Shown one piece after another: positions 1-5,863 of a stretch of DNA of 6,053 bases. Under the pieces are notes generated by a model, which worked only from the letters and a program-made list of their open reading frames with translations, was not told where the DNA came from and made no database searches. This DNA comes from Sphingomonadaceae bacterium (lineage in GTDB: Bacteria > Pseudomonadota > Alphaproteobacteria > Sphingomonadales > Sphingomonadaceae), in assembly GCA_019239785.1 (NCBI GenBank), contig JAFAZM010000293.1, positions 1-6,053 on the forward strand. The letters run 5' to 3'. Both the position numbers and the translations under genes were made by a program. The number at the start of each line of letters is the position of its first letter. The first letter of the stretch is position 1.

Positions 1-433
1 CCTCATAGCCGTCGCAGATCGGGCAATAGCGGATCAGCCCGCGCGCCAGCGCCTCGTCGTGGAGGCTCTCGTCCATCGGCGGGCGGCGGTTGGCGGTGCC
101 GGTGGCGAGCAGGATCGTGCGCGCGCTGACCGAGCCCGCGCCCCAGGTCGCGCAGAAGCCGCCACCCTCGACCCGGTCGAGCCGCGTCACCCGCTCGGTT
201 TCGATCGTCGCGCCGTAAAGCTGCGCCTGCGCTCTCATACGCTCGATCAACTCCTCGCCGGAAATCCCGTCCGGAAAGCCGGCATGGTTGTGGGTGCAGG
301 GGATCCAGCGCGCGCGGCTGTTGCCGGCATCGATCACCCTCGTCGCGAGATGGAAGCGGGCAAGATAGATCGCCGCGGTCAGCCCGGCGGGGCCGCCGCC
401 GATGATCAGGCAATCGAGTTCGGGCTCGGACAT
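1..433 (-). CDS. Thioredoxin-reductase-like NAD(P)/FAD-dependent oxidoreductase (N-terminal part, runs off left edge)
   Basis: This is a pyridine-nucleotide disulfide oxidoreductase of the thioredoxin reductase-like group; such enzymes move electrons from NAD(P)H through FAD to a redox-active dithiol, in the cytoplasm. 144 codons are visible, reading leftward from an ATG at 433-431; the stop lies outside the window. The FAD-binding Rossmann motif IIGGGPAGL is at residues 10-18, the second nucleotide-binding stretch LLATGT is at 108-113, and the redox CPICDGYE motif has Cys137 and Cys140, close to the positions in E. coli TrxB. The start was chosen because the dinucleotide-binding fold begins about eight residues later, as is usual. 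There is no convincing Shine-Dalgarno sequence before it. The gene is divergent from the vapB-like gene, with 94 bases between starts. The exact substrate cannot be named: true thioredoxin reductase and thioredoxin-independent TrxR-like proteins share these motifs, and the NADPH domain is incomplete here. Confidence 0.93.
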   Translation of the reverse strand, partial: MSEPELDCLIIGGGPAGLTAAIYLARFHLATRVIDAGNSRARWIPCTHNHAGFPDGISGEELIERMRAQAQLYGATIETERVTRLDRVEGGGFCATWGAGSVSARTILLATGTANRRPPMDESLHDEALARGLIRYCPICDGYE

Positions 434-474
434 GGCGAAGGAAAGTCTATCCGGCCGGCTCCGGTTCCACGAGC

Positions 475-503
475 TTGAATTGTGGGCATCCAAGATGTAT
501 ATA
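475..503 (+). promoter_or_regulatory. Putative sigma70-type promoter of the vapB-vapC-trmD-rplS cluster
   Basis: TTGAAT at 475-480 resembles a -35 box. It is followed after exactly 17 bases by TATATA at 498-503, a plausible -10 box. The predicted transcription start, near 510, leaves a short leader before the ATG at 528. The -10 box lies inside the first of two palindromes, which fits repression by the antitoxin. This is a pattern match only. Confidence 0.5.
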
Positions 504-517
504 CGACTTGTATATAC
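496..517. promoter_or_regulatory. Tandem palindromic operator, probable VapB/VapBC autoregulation site
   Basis: The 9-base word TGTATATAC occurs at 496-504 and again at 509-517, a period of 13 bases. Its core GTATATAC (497-504 and 510-517) is a perfect 8-bp palindrome each time. One copy covers the -10 box and the other the predicted transcription start. AbrB-fold antitoxins of type II systems commonly bind such sites in their own promoter, alone or with the toxin. Assignment to VapB is inferred from position. Confidence 0.55.
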
Positions 518-527
518 AGGAAGGGCC

Positions 528-785
528 ATGAAGACGACGAAAACCTTCAAGTCCGGTAATTCGGTCGCGGTACGATTGCCGAAGGCTCTCGGCGTGGAAG
601 CCGGCGTCGAGATGCGCGTGCGCGAGGAGCAAGGCAAGTACGTGCTCGAGCCGGTCGAAGAAACGCCGAGGAAGATCGATCTCAGCGGGATCTACGGCTC
701 CATCCCCGGTTTGAAACCCCTCACGCGCGAGGAGCGAGAGTTCGAGGACAGCCCACGCGAGTGGCATCTGCTTCATAAAAAGTGA
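528..785 (+). CDS. vapB: VapB/VagC-type antitoxin, AbrB/MazE/SpoVT DNA-binding fold
   Basis: An 85-residue protein that should neutralise the PIN toxin encoded next to it and bind the shared promoter. The N-terminal half (about residues 3-45) has the swapped-hairpin AbrB pattern, with TFKSGNSVAVRLPKAL at 6-21, a signature of VapB/VagC and MazE antitoxins, then a VEAGVEMRVREEQGKYVLEP strand region. The C-terminal half (about 46-85) is charged and low in hydrophobics, ending PREWHLLHKK; in this family the tail wraps the toxin. The ATG at 528 was preferred over upstream in-frame starts because AGGAAGG at 518-524 lies just before it and the fold begins directly after. The stop TGA (783-785) overlaps the GTG start of the toxin gene. 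Base composition looks less GC-rich than in trmD or the peptidase gene, which would fit acquisition by transfer. Family assignment is strong; activity is inferred. Confidence 0.88.
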   Translation: MKTTKTFKSGNSVAVRLPKALGVEAGVEMRVREEQGKYVLEPVEETPRKIDLSGIYGSIPGLKPLTREEREFEDSPREWHLLHKK

Positions 786-1171
786 TTGAGCCGGCCAAGC
801 CGCGGTTCCTGTTGGACAGCAATGTCTGCATCTATTTGCTTGGGGGCAGTGCGCCACATGCCCGAGCGCGCATCGAGCAATGCACGCCTGACGAGGTCGC
901 GGCCTCGGCCGTCACGCTGGCGGAGGTCATGGTCGGCGCTCGGTCCCTGGAAGCGGTTGCGCAAGCTCAAGCGCTATTCGAAGTCATACGGGTACTTCCT
1001 TTCGACGAAGCGGCCGCAAGGGCCTATGGAGCGCTTCCATTTCGGCGCGGGAGCTTCGATCGTCTGATCGCGGCGCACGCGCTCTCACTGCGCGTCACCC
1101 TCGTCACCAACAACGAGCGCGACTTTTCGGATTTATCGGAGCTGAAGATCGAGAATTGGACGAAGCCGTGA
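782..1171 (+). CDS. vapC: VapC-type PIN-domain toxin (ribonuclease)
   Basis: A 129-residue PIN-domain protein, the usual length for VapC. Members are Mg-dependent ribonucleases; several characterised VapCs cut tRNA anticodon loops or the ribosomal sarcin-ricin loop. The acidic active site is complete: Asp12 in FLLDSNVCIYLL, Glu48 in VTLAEVMVG, Asp93 in SFDRLIAAHAL, and the C-terminal LVTNNERDF segment with Asn110 and Asp114. The ending LKIENW is typical of the family. The start is GTG at 782, inside the antitoxin stop (GTGA, 782-785), and no good Shine-Dalgarno sequence precedes it, so translation is probably coupled to vapB. The stop TGA (1169-1171) in turn overlaps the GTG start of trmD. 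No truncation or frameshift is seen, so the toxin is likely active unless held by VapB. The RNA target cannot be read from the sequence. Confidence 0.9.
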   Translation: MIEPAKPRFLLDSNVCIYLLGGSAPHARARIEQCTPDEVAASAVTLAEVMVGARSLEAVAQAQALFEVIRVLPFDEAAARAYGALPFRRGSFDRLIAAHALSLRVTLVTNNERDFSDLSELKIENWTKP

Positions 1172-1911
1172 CCTGGCGGGCCACCATCCTCACCCTCTAT
1201 CCTGAGATGTTCCCAGGCCCTTTGGGCGTCAGCCTCGCCGGGCGCGCGCTGAACGAGGGGGTCTGGTCGCTCGACACGGTGCAGATCCGCGACTTCGCCA
1301 CCGACCGGCATCGCTCCGTGGACGATACCCCGGCCGGGGGCGGGGCGGGGATGGTGATGCGGGCGGACGTGCTCGCGGCGGCCGTGGACCATGTGCTGGA
1401 GCGGCGTCCCGACGCGCCGTTGCTGGCGATGAGCCCGCGCGGGGCGCCTTTGGAGCAGGGCTTCGTCCGGGAGCTTGCCGCCGGGCCCGGCGTCTCGATC
1501 CTCTGCGGCCGCTTCGAGGGGATCGACGAGCGCCTGTTCGAGGCGCGGCCGATCGTTCCGGTCTCGGTCGGCGACTATGTGCTGTCGGGGGGCGAGCCGG
1601 CCGCCTTGGTCCTGCTCGATGCTTGCGTTCGGCTGCTTCCCGGGGTAATGGGCGCCCCTTCGAGCGGTGAGGAGGAAAGCTTTGAGAGCGGCCTTCTCGA
1701 ATACCCTCATTATACCCGGCCTATCGAATGGGAAGGGCGCAGGATCCCCGAAGTGCTGCGATCGGGGGATCATGCGAAGATCGCCGCCTGGCGCCAGGCC
1801 AAGGCGGCGGACGAGACACGGCTAAGGCGGCCGGACCTGATCGCGCGTCATGGGGACGCGCGAAGGCCACCGCCCTCTGGCGCGCAGCGCGAGAAGAACA
1901 AGGACGAATGA
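1168..1911 (+). CDS. trmD: tRNA (guanine-N1)-methyltransferase TrmD
   Basis: A 247-residue SPOUT methyltransferase that transfers a methyl group from S-adenosylmethionine to N1 of G37 in a subset of tRNAs, preventing +1 frameshifts; it acts as a cytoplasmic dimer and is essential or nearly so in many bacteria. Seen motifs: ATILTLYPEMFPGPLG near the N-terminus, DRHRSVDDTPAGGGAGMVM (about 46-64), the trefoil-knot SAM site with CGRFEGIDERL (113-123) and SVGDYVLSGGE (133-143), LLEYPHYTRP (176-185) and VLRSGDHAKIAAWR (196-209). Arg155 matches E. coli Arg154. The residue aligned with catalytic Asp169 of E. coli is Glu170 here, in EEESF. GTG at 1168 was chosen because the TrmD fold starts immediately; a TTG at 1156 would add only four residues. 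The start overlaps the vapC stop by GTGA, and no strong ribosome binding site precedes it. The C-terminal tail, about 235-247, is polar and probably disordered. Confidence 0.97.
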   Translation: MTWRATILTLYPEMFPGPLGVSLAGRALNEGVWSLDTVQIRDFATDRHRSVDDTPAGGGAGMVMRADVLAAAVDHVLERRPDAPLLAMSPRGAPLEQGFVRELAAGPGVSILCGRFEGIDERLFEARPIVPVSVGDYVLSGGEPAALVLLDACVRLLPGVMGAPSSGEEESFESGLLEYPHYTRPIEWEGRRIPEVLRSGDHAKIAAWRQAKAADETRLRRPDLIARHGDARRPPPSGAQREKNKDE

Positions 1912-1912
1912 G

Positions 1913-2320
1913 ATGAACCTCATCCAGCAGCTCGAGGCCGAGGCGATCGAGCAGTTCAGCAAGAGCAAGACCATTCCCGATTTCCGCCCGGGCGACACCG
2001 TCCGCGTCGGCGTGAAGGTGGTCGAGGGCGAACGCACCCGCATCCAGAATTTCGAAGGCGTCTGCATCGCCCGCGCCAACCGCGGCCTCGGCAGCTCCTT
2101 CACCGTGCGCAAGATCAGCTTCGGCGAGGGCGTCGAGCGCGTCTTCCCGCTCTACTCGCCGAACGTGGATTCGATCGAGGTCGTCCGCCGCGGCGCCGTC
2201 CGCCGCGCCAAGCTCTATTATTTGCGCGGCCGCACCGGCAAGTCGGCCCGCATCGCCGAGCGCCGCGACACGCGGCATCTCGAGGCGAAGGCACAGGCCG
2301 CCGAGCCCGTCGAGGGCTGA
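1913..2320 (+). CDS. rplS: 50S ribosomal protein L19
   Basis: Ribosomal protein L19, a component of the large subunit near the 30S-50S interface. The 135-residue product shows the family pattern from its first residues: IPDFRPGDTVRVGVKVVEGE (21-40), RTRIQNFEGVCIARANRGLG (41-60), SSFTVRKISFGEGVERVFPL (61-80), YSPNVDSIEVVRRGAVRRAK (81-100) and KLYYLRGRTGKSARI (100-114). It is longer than the roughly 115-residue E. coli protein because of a C-terminal tail from about 115 rich in Ala, Glu and Arg. The ATG lies one base after the trmD stop, and AAGGA at 1900-1904 within the end of trmD serves as ribosome binding site, so the two genes are almost certainly one transcript, the usual trmD-rplS pairing. 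A terminator-like hairpin follows about 60 bases after the stop. Confidence 0.98.
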   Translation: MNLIQQLEAEAIEQFSKSKTIPDFRPGDTVRVGVKVVEGERTRIQNFEGVCIARANRGLGSSFTVRKISFGEGVERVFPLYSPNVDSIEVVRRGAVRRAKLYYLRGRTGKSARIAERRDTRHLEAKAQAAEPVEG

Positions 2321-2335
2321 GGCACCGGGTAAAAT

Positions 2336-2379
2336 CCTCCCGCGCATTTCCGGGGGAGGGGGACCATGCGAAGCATGGT
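2336..2379. repeat. Intergenic palindromic repeat-like segment after rplS
   Basis: Two stem-forming pairs occur side by side. CCTCCC at 2336-2341 pairs with GGGAGG at 2354-2359. ACCATGC at 2363-2369 pairs with GCATGGT at 2373-2379 around a GAA loop. GC-rich segments of this look recur in intergenic DNA of many alphaproteobacteria (recalled, not searched). No reading frame of note is present. Confidence 0.45.
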
Positions 2380-2383
2380 GGAG

Positions 2384-2412
2384 GGGCGGCGGCGAGGCCG
2401 CCCTTCTTCTTT
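2384..2412 (+). terminator. Rho-independent-like terminator of the trmD-rplS transcript
   Basis: GGGCGGC (2384-2390) pairs perfectly with GCCGCCC (2397-2403) around a six-base loop. The stem can be lengthened by A-T, G-C and G-T pairs. A T-rich run TTCTTCTTT (2404-2412) follows on the plus strand. It sits between rplS and the convergent SMI1/KNR4 gene. The T-run is interrupted, so efficiency is uncertain. Confidence 0.5.
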
Positions 2413-2430
2413 GCTGCGGGAGCTGATCTC

Positions 2431-3246
2431 CTAGTCCAGCCCCAGCCGCTTCCTGTGCTCGGGCGGGATCATCGCCTGATATTCGGGCTTCATCGCCCGC
2501 GCGACCTGCGGCGTCATCGTGGCCGCCATGTCGCGGATGTGCGCCGCGCGATAATCTTCCAGCGTCTTCTGGGGCGCCGGCGGCTGCAGCCATTGCTCGA
2601 GATAGGCTTCGAGGTCCGTCGCGACCGGCTTGAAGCTCTTCTCCCAATGGCCGTTCGAGGAGCCTTCGGCGAGCTCCTCGACGTCCCAGGCAATGATCTC
2701 GCCGCTCTCCCGGTCGATGCAGTCGAAGGCCGGGTCCATCTTCACGATCGGCAGCAGCCGCTCCGGCCAGAGCTGGCCGCGCGGCCCGGCCGGAGCGCGG
2801 GTGAGCCCATGATATTCCTCGACCAGCTCGGTCAGGGTGAGGAAGCCTTCGCCGGGCCCGAAGCCGCCATTGCCGACCGAGGTGTAGAGATGGCGGATGA
2901 CCGCGGGCAGGGCAAAGCCGAGCGCGGCCTCCGCGGCGGCAAGGTCGGCCTCGTCCGCGCGCGGCGGCGCAGCGGCGGCCTGCGGCGCCTGCGTGCTCAT
3001 CTGGCGCGCGATCTCCTCAGCCTTCGCATGCATGTCGTAGTCGACCCGTCCCTCACGATTGCCGGCCACGACGCGCTGCAGGTCGGAGGAGGCGCCGAGC
3101 AGCGAGCCGAGCAGCCCGCCGAGGCTCATCGTCTGGATGCCGGGCATGAATTGCGACTGCGGTGCGATGCGCTTGCCGGGGTCGGCGGCGCGCACGATCA
3201 GGCGCCGGGTCAGCTCGGGGGAAAGACGTTCGGCGGCGTCGGCCAT
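2431..3246 (-). CDS. SMI1/KNR4-domain protein
   Basis: A 271-residue protein whose central part (about 100-220) matches the SMI1/KNR4 (SUKH) fold: LGFALPAVIRHLYTSVGNGGFGPGEGFLTL at about 109-138, then ELVEEYHGL, LLPIVKM (164-170), FDCIDRESGEIIAWD (174-188) and FKPVATDLEAYLEQWL (205-220). In bacteria this fold is frequent among immunity proteins for polymorphic and contact-dependent toxins, but also appears in proteins of unknown role. The N-terminal 100 residues include a small-residue stretch MSLGGLLGSLLGASSDLQ (40-57) and an Ala/Pro-rich linker (about 87-97); the last 50 residues look helical and charged. No signal peptide or clear membrane span is seen. The ATG at 3246-3244 is preceded by AAGGAG (3259-3254) seven bases away, which decides the start against a longer in-frame opening. 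It stands alone: no toxin gene is visible on either side, so an immunity role is unsupported. Confidence 0.82.
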   Translation of the reverse strand: MADAAERLSPELTRRLIVRAADPGKRIAPQSQFMPGIQTMSLGGLLGSLLGASSDLQRVVAGNREGRVDYDMHAKAEEIARQMSTQAPQAAAAPPRADEADLAAAEAALGFALPAVIRHLYTSVGNGGFGPGEGFLTLTELVEEYHGLTRAPAGPRGQLWPERLLPIVKMDPAFDCIDRESGEIIAWDVEELAEGSSNGHWEKSFKPVATDLEAYLEQWLQPPAPQKTLEDYRAAHIRDMAATMTPQVARAMKPEYQAMIPPEHRKRLGLD

Positions 3247-3262
3247 GCGGCATCTCCTTGCA

Positions 3263-3274
3263 GCTTGGCCAAGC
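3263..3274. promoter_or_regulatory. 12-bp palindrome upstream of the SMI1/KNR4 gene
   Basis: GCTTGGCCAAGC is a perfect palindrome four bases upstream of the AAGGAG ribosome binding site of the minus-strand gene. Its position would suit an operator, but no clear -35/-10 pair was found nearby and a chance palindrome cannot be excluded. Confidence 0.25.
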
Positions 3275-3358
3275 AACTGCCCGACAGCGATGAATTTTGG
3301 GTAAAGCCGTCCGCATCGGACCACGTGCGAACGTCTTTTCTTTGCCGCGCGAAGCTTC

Positions 3359-3629
3359 AGGGTCCGGACCCATGACCGGCAACGGCCGTGACGGAGTGGA
3401 TTTTGGTGCAGGGCAAGGAGCGAGGAGGGAGCGATGCTCAATGCATCGTGACCGACGAGCGACGCGGCCCTGCGGCAAAAGCCGCCCGCCCCTTCGGGGT
3501 CGCCCGGAGAAGCCCGCTGGACGGCGTCGCTTGCTTGCGCGTAGCATCAGCTACGCGTCTGCGCCGCGCTCCTTGCCAGCGGGCTTCTCCGGGCGATCAC
3601 GACCATTGCCGGTCATGGGCCCGGACCCT
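3359..3629. repeat. 271-bp nested inverted-repeat (fold-back or MITE-like) element
   Basis: The outer arms are 33 bases each, 3359-3391 and 3597-3629, and pair at 30 of 33 positions; mismatches are at 3368/3620, 3383/3605 and 3386/3602. A second pair of arms, 3500-3520 and 3576-3596, is a perfect 21-bp inverted repeat whose right arm touches the outer right arm. Smaller pairs lie inside: GGCAAGGAGCG (3412-3422) with its complement at 3567-3577, AGCGACGC (3458-3465) with 3524-3531, and hairpins at 3432-3448, 3472-3485 and 3489-3499. It occupies most of the 393-base gap between the divergent SMI1/KNR4 and peptidase genes. There is no transposase and no clear target duplication. It could be a non-autonomous mobile repeat or a structured RNA or DNA element. 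An open frame crosses it, but that looks incidental. Confidence 0.75.
3500..3596. repeat. Core hairpin of the nested element
   Basis: The 21-bp perfect arms (3500-3520 and 3576-3596) enclose 55 bases. At their centre is a further stem, CGCGTAGC (3539-3546) with GCTACGCG (3551-3558), around an ATCA loop. If transcribed, this part would form a long, very stable stem with a terminal hairpin. Confidence 0.7.
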
Positions 3630-3639
3630 AGGAAGCGGC

Positions 3640-5859
3640 ATGCGCTTTCTCCTTCCGCTCGCCCTCTCCCTGATCGCCGCACCCGCCATGGCCCAGACCC
3701 TACCGCCCGTCCCGCAACAGAGCCTCACGCTCGAGCGGCTGTTCGCCAGCCCCTCTCTGTCGGGGCCCACGCCCCGGCTGCTGCGCCTGTCGCCGGACGG
3801 GCGGCTCGCGACCCTGCTCCGCAACCGTCCCGACGACCGCGACCGCTACGATCTCTGGGCGGTCGACACCGCGACCGGCCAGGCGCGCATGCTGGTCGAC
3901 TCGAGCCGCGTCGGCTCGGGCGCGGCTTTGTCGGAAGAGGAGATGATGCGGCGGGAGCGGGCGCGGCTCGCCGGCGTGCGCGGCATCGTCAATTACGCCT
4001 GGTCGCCCGACGGCCGTTCGATCCTGGTCCCGCTCGACGGCGATCTGTATCTCGCCGGCCTCGACGGCAATGTGCGGCGCATCACGAACACGCCCGAGAC
4101 CGAGCTCGACGCGCAGGTGTCGCGGACCGGCCGCTACCTCTCCTTCGTCCGCGACCACAATCTCTACGTGATCGGCGTCGACGGCAGCGGCGAACGCCGG
4201 CTGACCGAGGATGGCGGCGGTAACATCAGTTGGGGCTCGGCCGAGTTCGTCGCGCAGGAGGAGATGAAGCGCAACACCGGCCATTGGTGGTCGCTCGACG
4301 ATGCCTGGCTCGCGGTCGCGCGGGTCGACGAAAGCCCGGTTCATGTCGTCACCCGCACCGCGATCGGCGCCGACGGGACCCGCGTCTACCAGCAGCGTTA
4401 CCCCGCGGCCGGCACGCCCAATGCCCGAGTCGATCTCTACGTCATGCGGTCGGACGGCAGCGGTCGGATCAAGGTCGATCTCGGCGACGATCCCGACATC
4501 TATCTCGCCCGGGTCGATTGGCGTGCGGACGGCGGCGCGCTGCTGGTCCAGCGCGAGAGCCGGGACCAGAAGAGACTCGACCTGCTCAGCGTCGATCCCG
4601 CCAGCGGCCGTTCCACATTGCTGTTCAGCGAGCGCTCCGACACCTGGCTGAACCTCAACGACAATCTGAAGTCGTTGCGCGACGGCAGCCTGATCTGGAG
4701 CTCGGAGCGCTCCGGCTTCTCGCACCTCTACCGCTTCAACCGCGGCCGCTGGCGGCAGCTCACCCATGGCGACTGGGAGGTGGAGGCGGTCGCCGGCGTC
4801 GACCAGCAGCGGCACCGGGTCTATTTCACCGGCAATCTCGACGGCCCGCTCGAGCGGCACCTCTATTGGGTCGACTATCTCCATCCCGCCGCGCCGCACC
4901 GGGTGACCGAGCCCGGCTGGTGGAACGCCGCGGAAATGGACGAGAATGCCACCCGCGCTCTGATCACCCGCTCCAATCCCGGCCAGCCGCCGCAGGTCTA
5001 TCTCGCCGACGCGGAGGGGCAGCGGATCGGCTGGATCGAGGAGAACAGGCTGGACGGATCGCATCCCTATGCGCCGTTCCTCGCCGCTCATGTGCAGCCA
5101 CGCTTCGGCACGCTCAGGGCCGAGGACGGCACCGAGCTGCACTACAAATTGCTGACCCCGCCGCTCGAGCCCGGCCGGCGCTATCCGGTCTTCCTCCAGG
5201 TCTATGGCGGGCCGGCGACCGGACGGCAGGCGACGCGGAGCTGGGGCAGCCCGATCCAGCAATATCTGGTCCAGCATGGCTGGATCGTCTTCTCGCTCGA
5301 CAATCGCGGTTCGCCCGATCGCGGCCACGCCTTCGAGACCGCGCTCTACCGCGCGATGGGCGGCGTCGAGGTGCGCGACCAGCTCGTCGGGGTGCACTGG
5401 CTGCAGCAGCAGAGCTTCGTCGATCCGCACGCGATCGTGGTCAACGGCTGGTCCTATGGCGGCTACATGACCCTGCGGCTGCTGGAGGCGGCGCCGGGCA
5501 CTTTCGCCGCCGGCGTCGCCGGCGCCCCGGTCACGCGCTGGGAGCTGTACGACACCCATTATACCGAGCGCTATCTCGGCAATCCGGCCCAGGATCCGGC
5601 GCCGTATCGCGCCTCCGATGCGCTGACCCAGGCCGACCGCATCGCCGATCCCCTGCTCCTGATCCACGGCATGGCGGACGACAATGTCGTGTTCGAGAAT
5701 TCCACCGCCTTGATGGCCGCGCTCCAGGGCCGCAGCCAGCCGTTCGAGATGATGGTCTATCCCGGCGCCACCCACGGCGTCTCGGGCGAGGCGCGGCAGC
5801 TCCATCTCTGGCGTACGATCACCGATTACCTGGCGCGCCGGGTGGCCGTCCCGCACTAA
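3640..5859 (+). CDS. Exported dipeptidyl peptidase IV-like S9 family serine peptidase
   Basis: A complete 739-residue S9B/DPP IV-type peptidase, expected to remove N-terminal dipeptides (typically X-Pro or X-Ala) from peptides in the periplasm. A signal peptide is clear: MRFLLPLALSLIAAPAMA, with cleavage likely after Ala18. The N-terminal beta-propeller (about 40-480) carries repeated blade motifs such as LRLSPDGRLATLL and YAWSPDGRSILVP, plus the amino-terminus-binding Glu pair in FVAQEEMKR (Glu207, Glu208; human Glu205/206). The alpha/beta-hydrolase domain (about 490-739) has the oxyanion Tyr522 in VYGGP, nucleophile Ser605 in GWSYGGYM, Asp680 and Asn682 in HGMADDNV, and His712 in GATHGV; all match human Tyr547, Ser630, Asp708, Asn710 and His740. 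The length is normal for the family. The ATG at 3640 was chosen because the signal peptide begins there and AGGAAG (3630-3635) precedes it; the frame stays open upstream to 3388 but only through the repeat element. It appears monocistronic. Confidence 0.97.
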   Translation: MRFLLPLALSLIAAPAMAQTLPPVPQQSLTLERLFASPSLSGPTPRLLRLSPDGRLATLLRNRPDDRDRYDLWAVDTATGQARMLVDSSRVGSGAALSEEEMMRRERARLAGVRGIVNYAWSPDGRSILVPLDGDLYLAGLDGNVRRITNTPETELDAQVSRTGRYLSFVRDHNLYVIGVDGSGERRLTEDGGGNISWGSAEFVAQEEMKRNTGHWWSLDDAWLAVARVDESPVHVVTRTAIGADGTRVYQQRYPAAGTPNARVDLYVMRSDGSGRIKVDLGDDPDIYLARVDWRADGGALLVQRESRDQKRLDLLSVDPASGRSTLLFSERSDTWLNLNDNLKSLRDGSLIWSSERSGFSHLYRFNRGRWRQLTHGDWEVEAVAGVDQQRHRVYFTGNLDGPLERHLYWVDYLHPAAPHRVTEPGWWNAAEMDENATRALITRSNPGQPPQVYLADAEGQRIGWIEENRLDGSHPYAPFLAAHVQPRFGTLRAEDGTELHYKLLTPPLEPGRRYPVFLQVYGGPATGRQATRSWGSPIQQYLVQHGWIVFSLDNRGSPDRGHAFETALYRAMGGVEVRDQLVGVHWLQQQSFVDPHAIVVNGWSYGGYMTLRLLEAAPGTFAAGVAGAPVTRWELYDTHYTERYLGNPAQDPAPYRASDALTQADRIADPLLLIHGMADDNVVFENSTALMAALQGRSQPFEMMVYPGATHGVSGEARQLHLWRTITDYLARRVAVPH

Positions 5860-5863
5860 CCAT

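Noticed and set aside
402..527. Longer vapB start upstream of 528
   Set aside because: It would run through the promoter and operator and into the flavoprotein gene; the AbrB fold starts right after 528, which has a ribosome binding site.
1156..1167. TTG start for trmD, four residues upstream
   Set aside because: TTG is rarer, no ribosome binding site supports it, and the TrmD fold begins directly after the GTG at 1168.
2455..3375. Plus-strand open frame opposite the SMI1/KNR4 gene
   Set aside because: No domain can be recognised, whereas the minus strand has a clear SMI1/KNR4 pattern and a good ribosome binding site.
3359..3629. CRISPR array or insertion sequence at the repeat-rich gap
   Set aside because: The repeats are inverted and nested, with no regular direct repeats and spacers, and no transposase frame is present.
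3388..3639. In-frame N-terminal extension of the S9 peptidase by 84 residues
   Set aside because: The extension would be encoded almost wholly by the inverted-repeat element, and it would bury the signal peptide that begins at 3640 behind AGGAAG.
3700..5856. Very long minus-strand open frame opposite the peptidase gene
   Set aside because: It is the GC-rich antisense shadow of a gene with complete catalytic motifs; its translation is low-complexity and shows no recognisable family.
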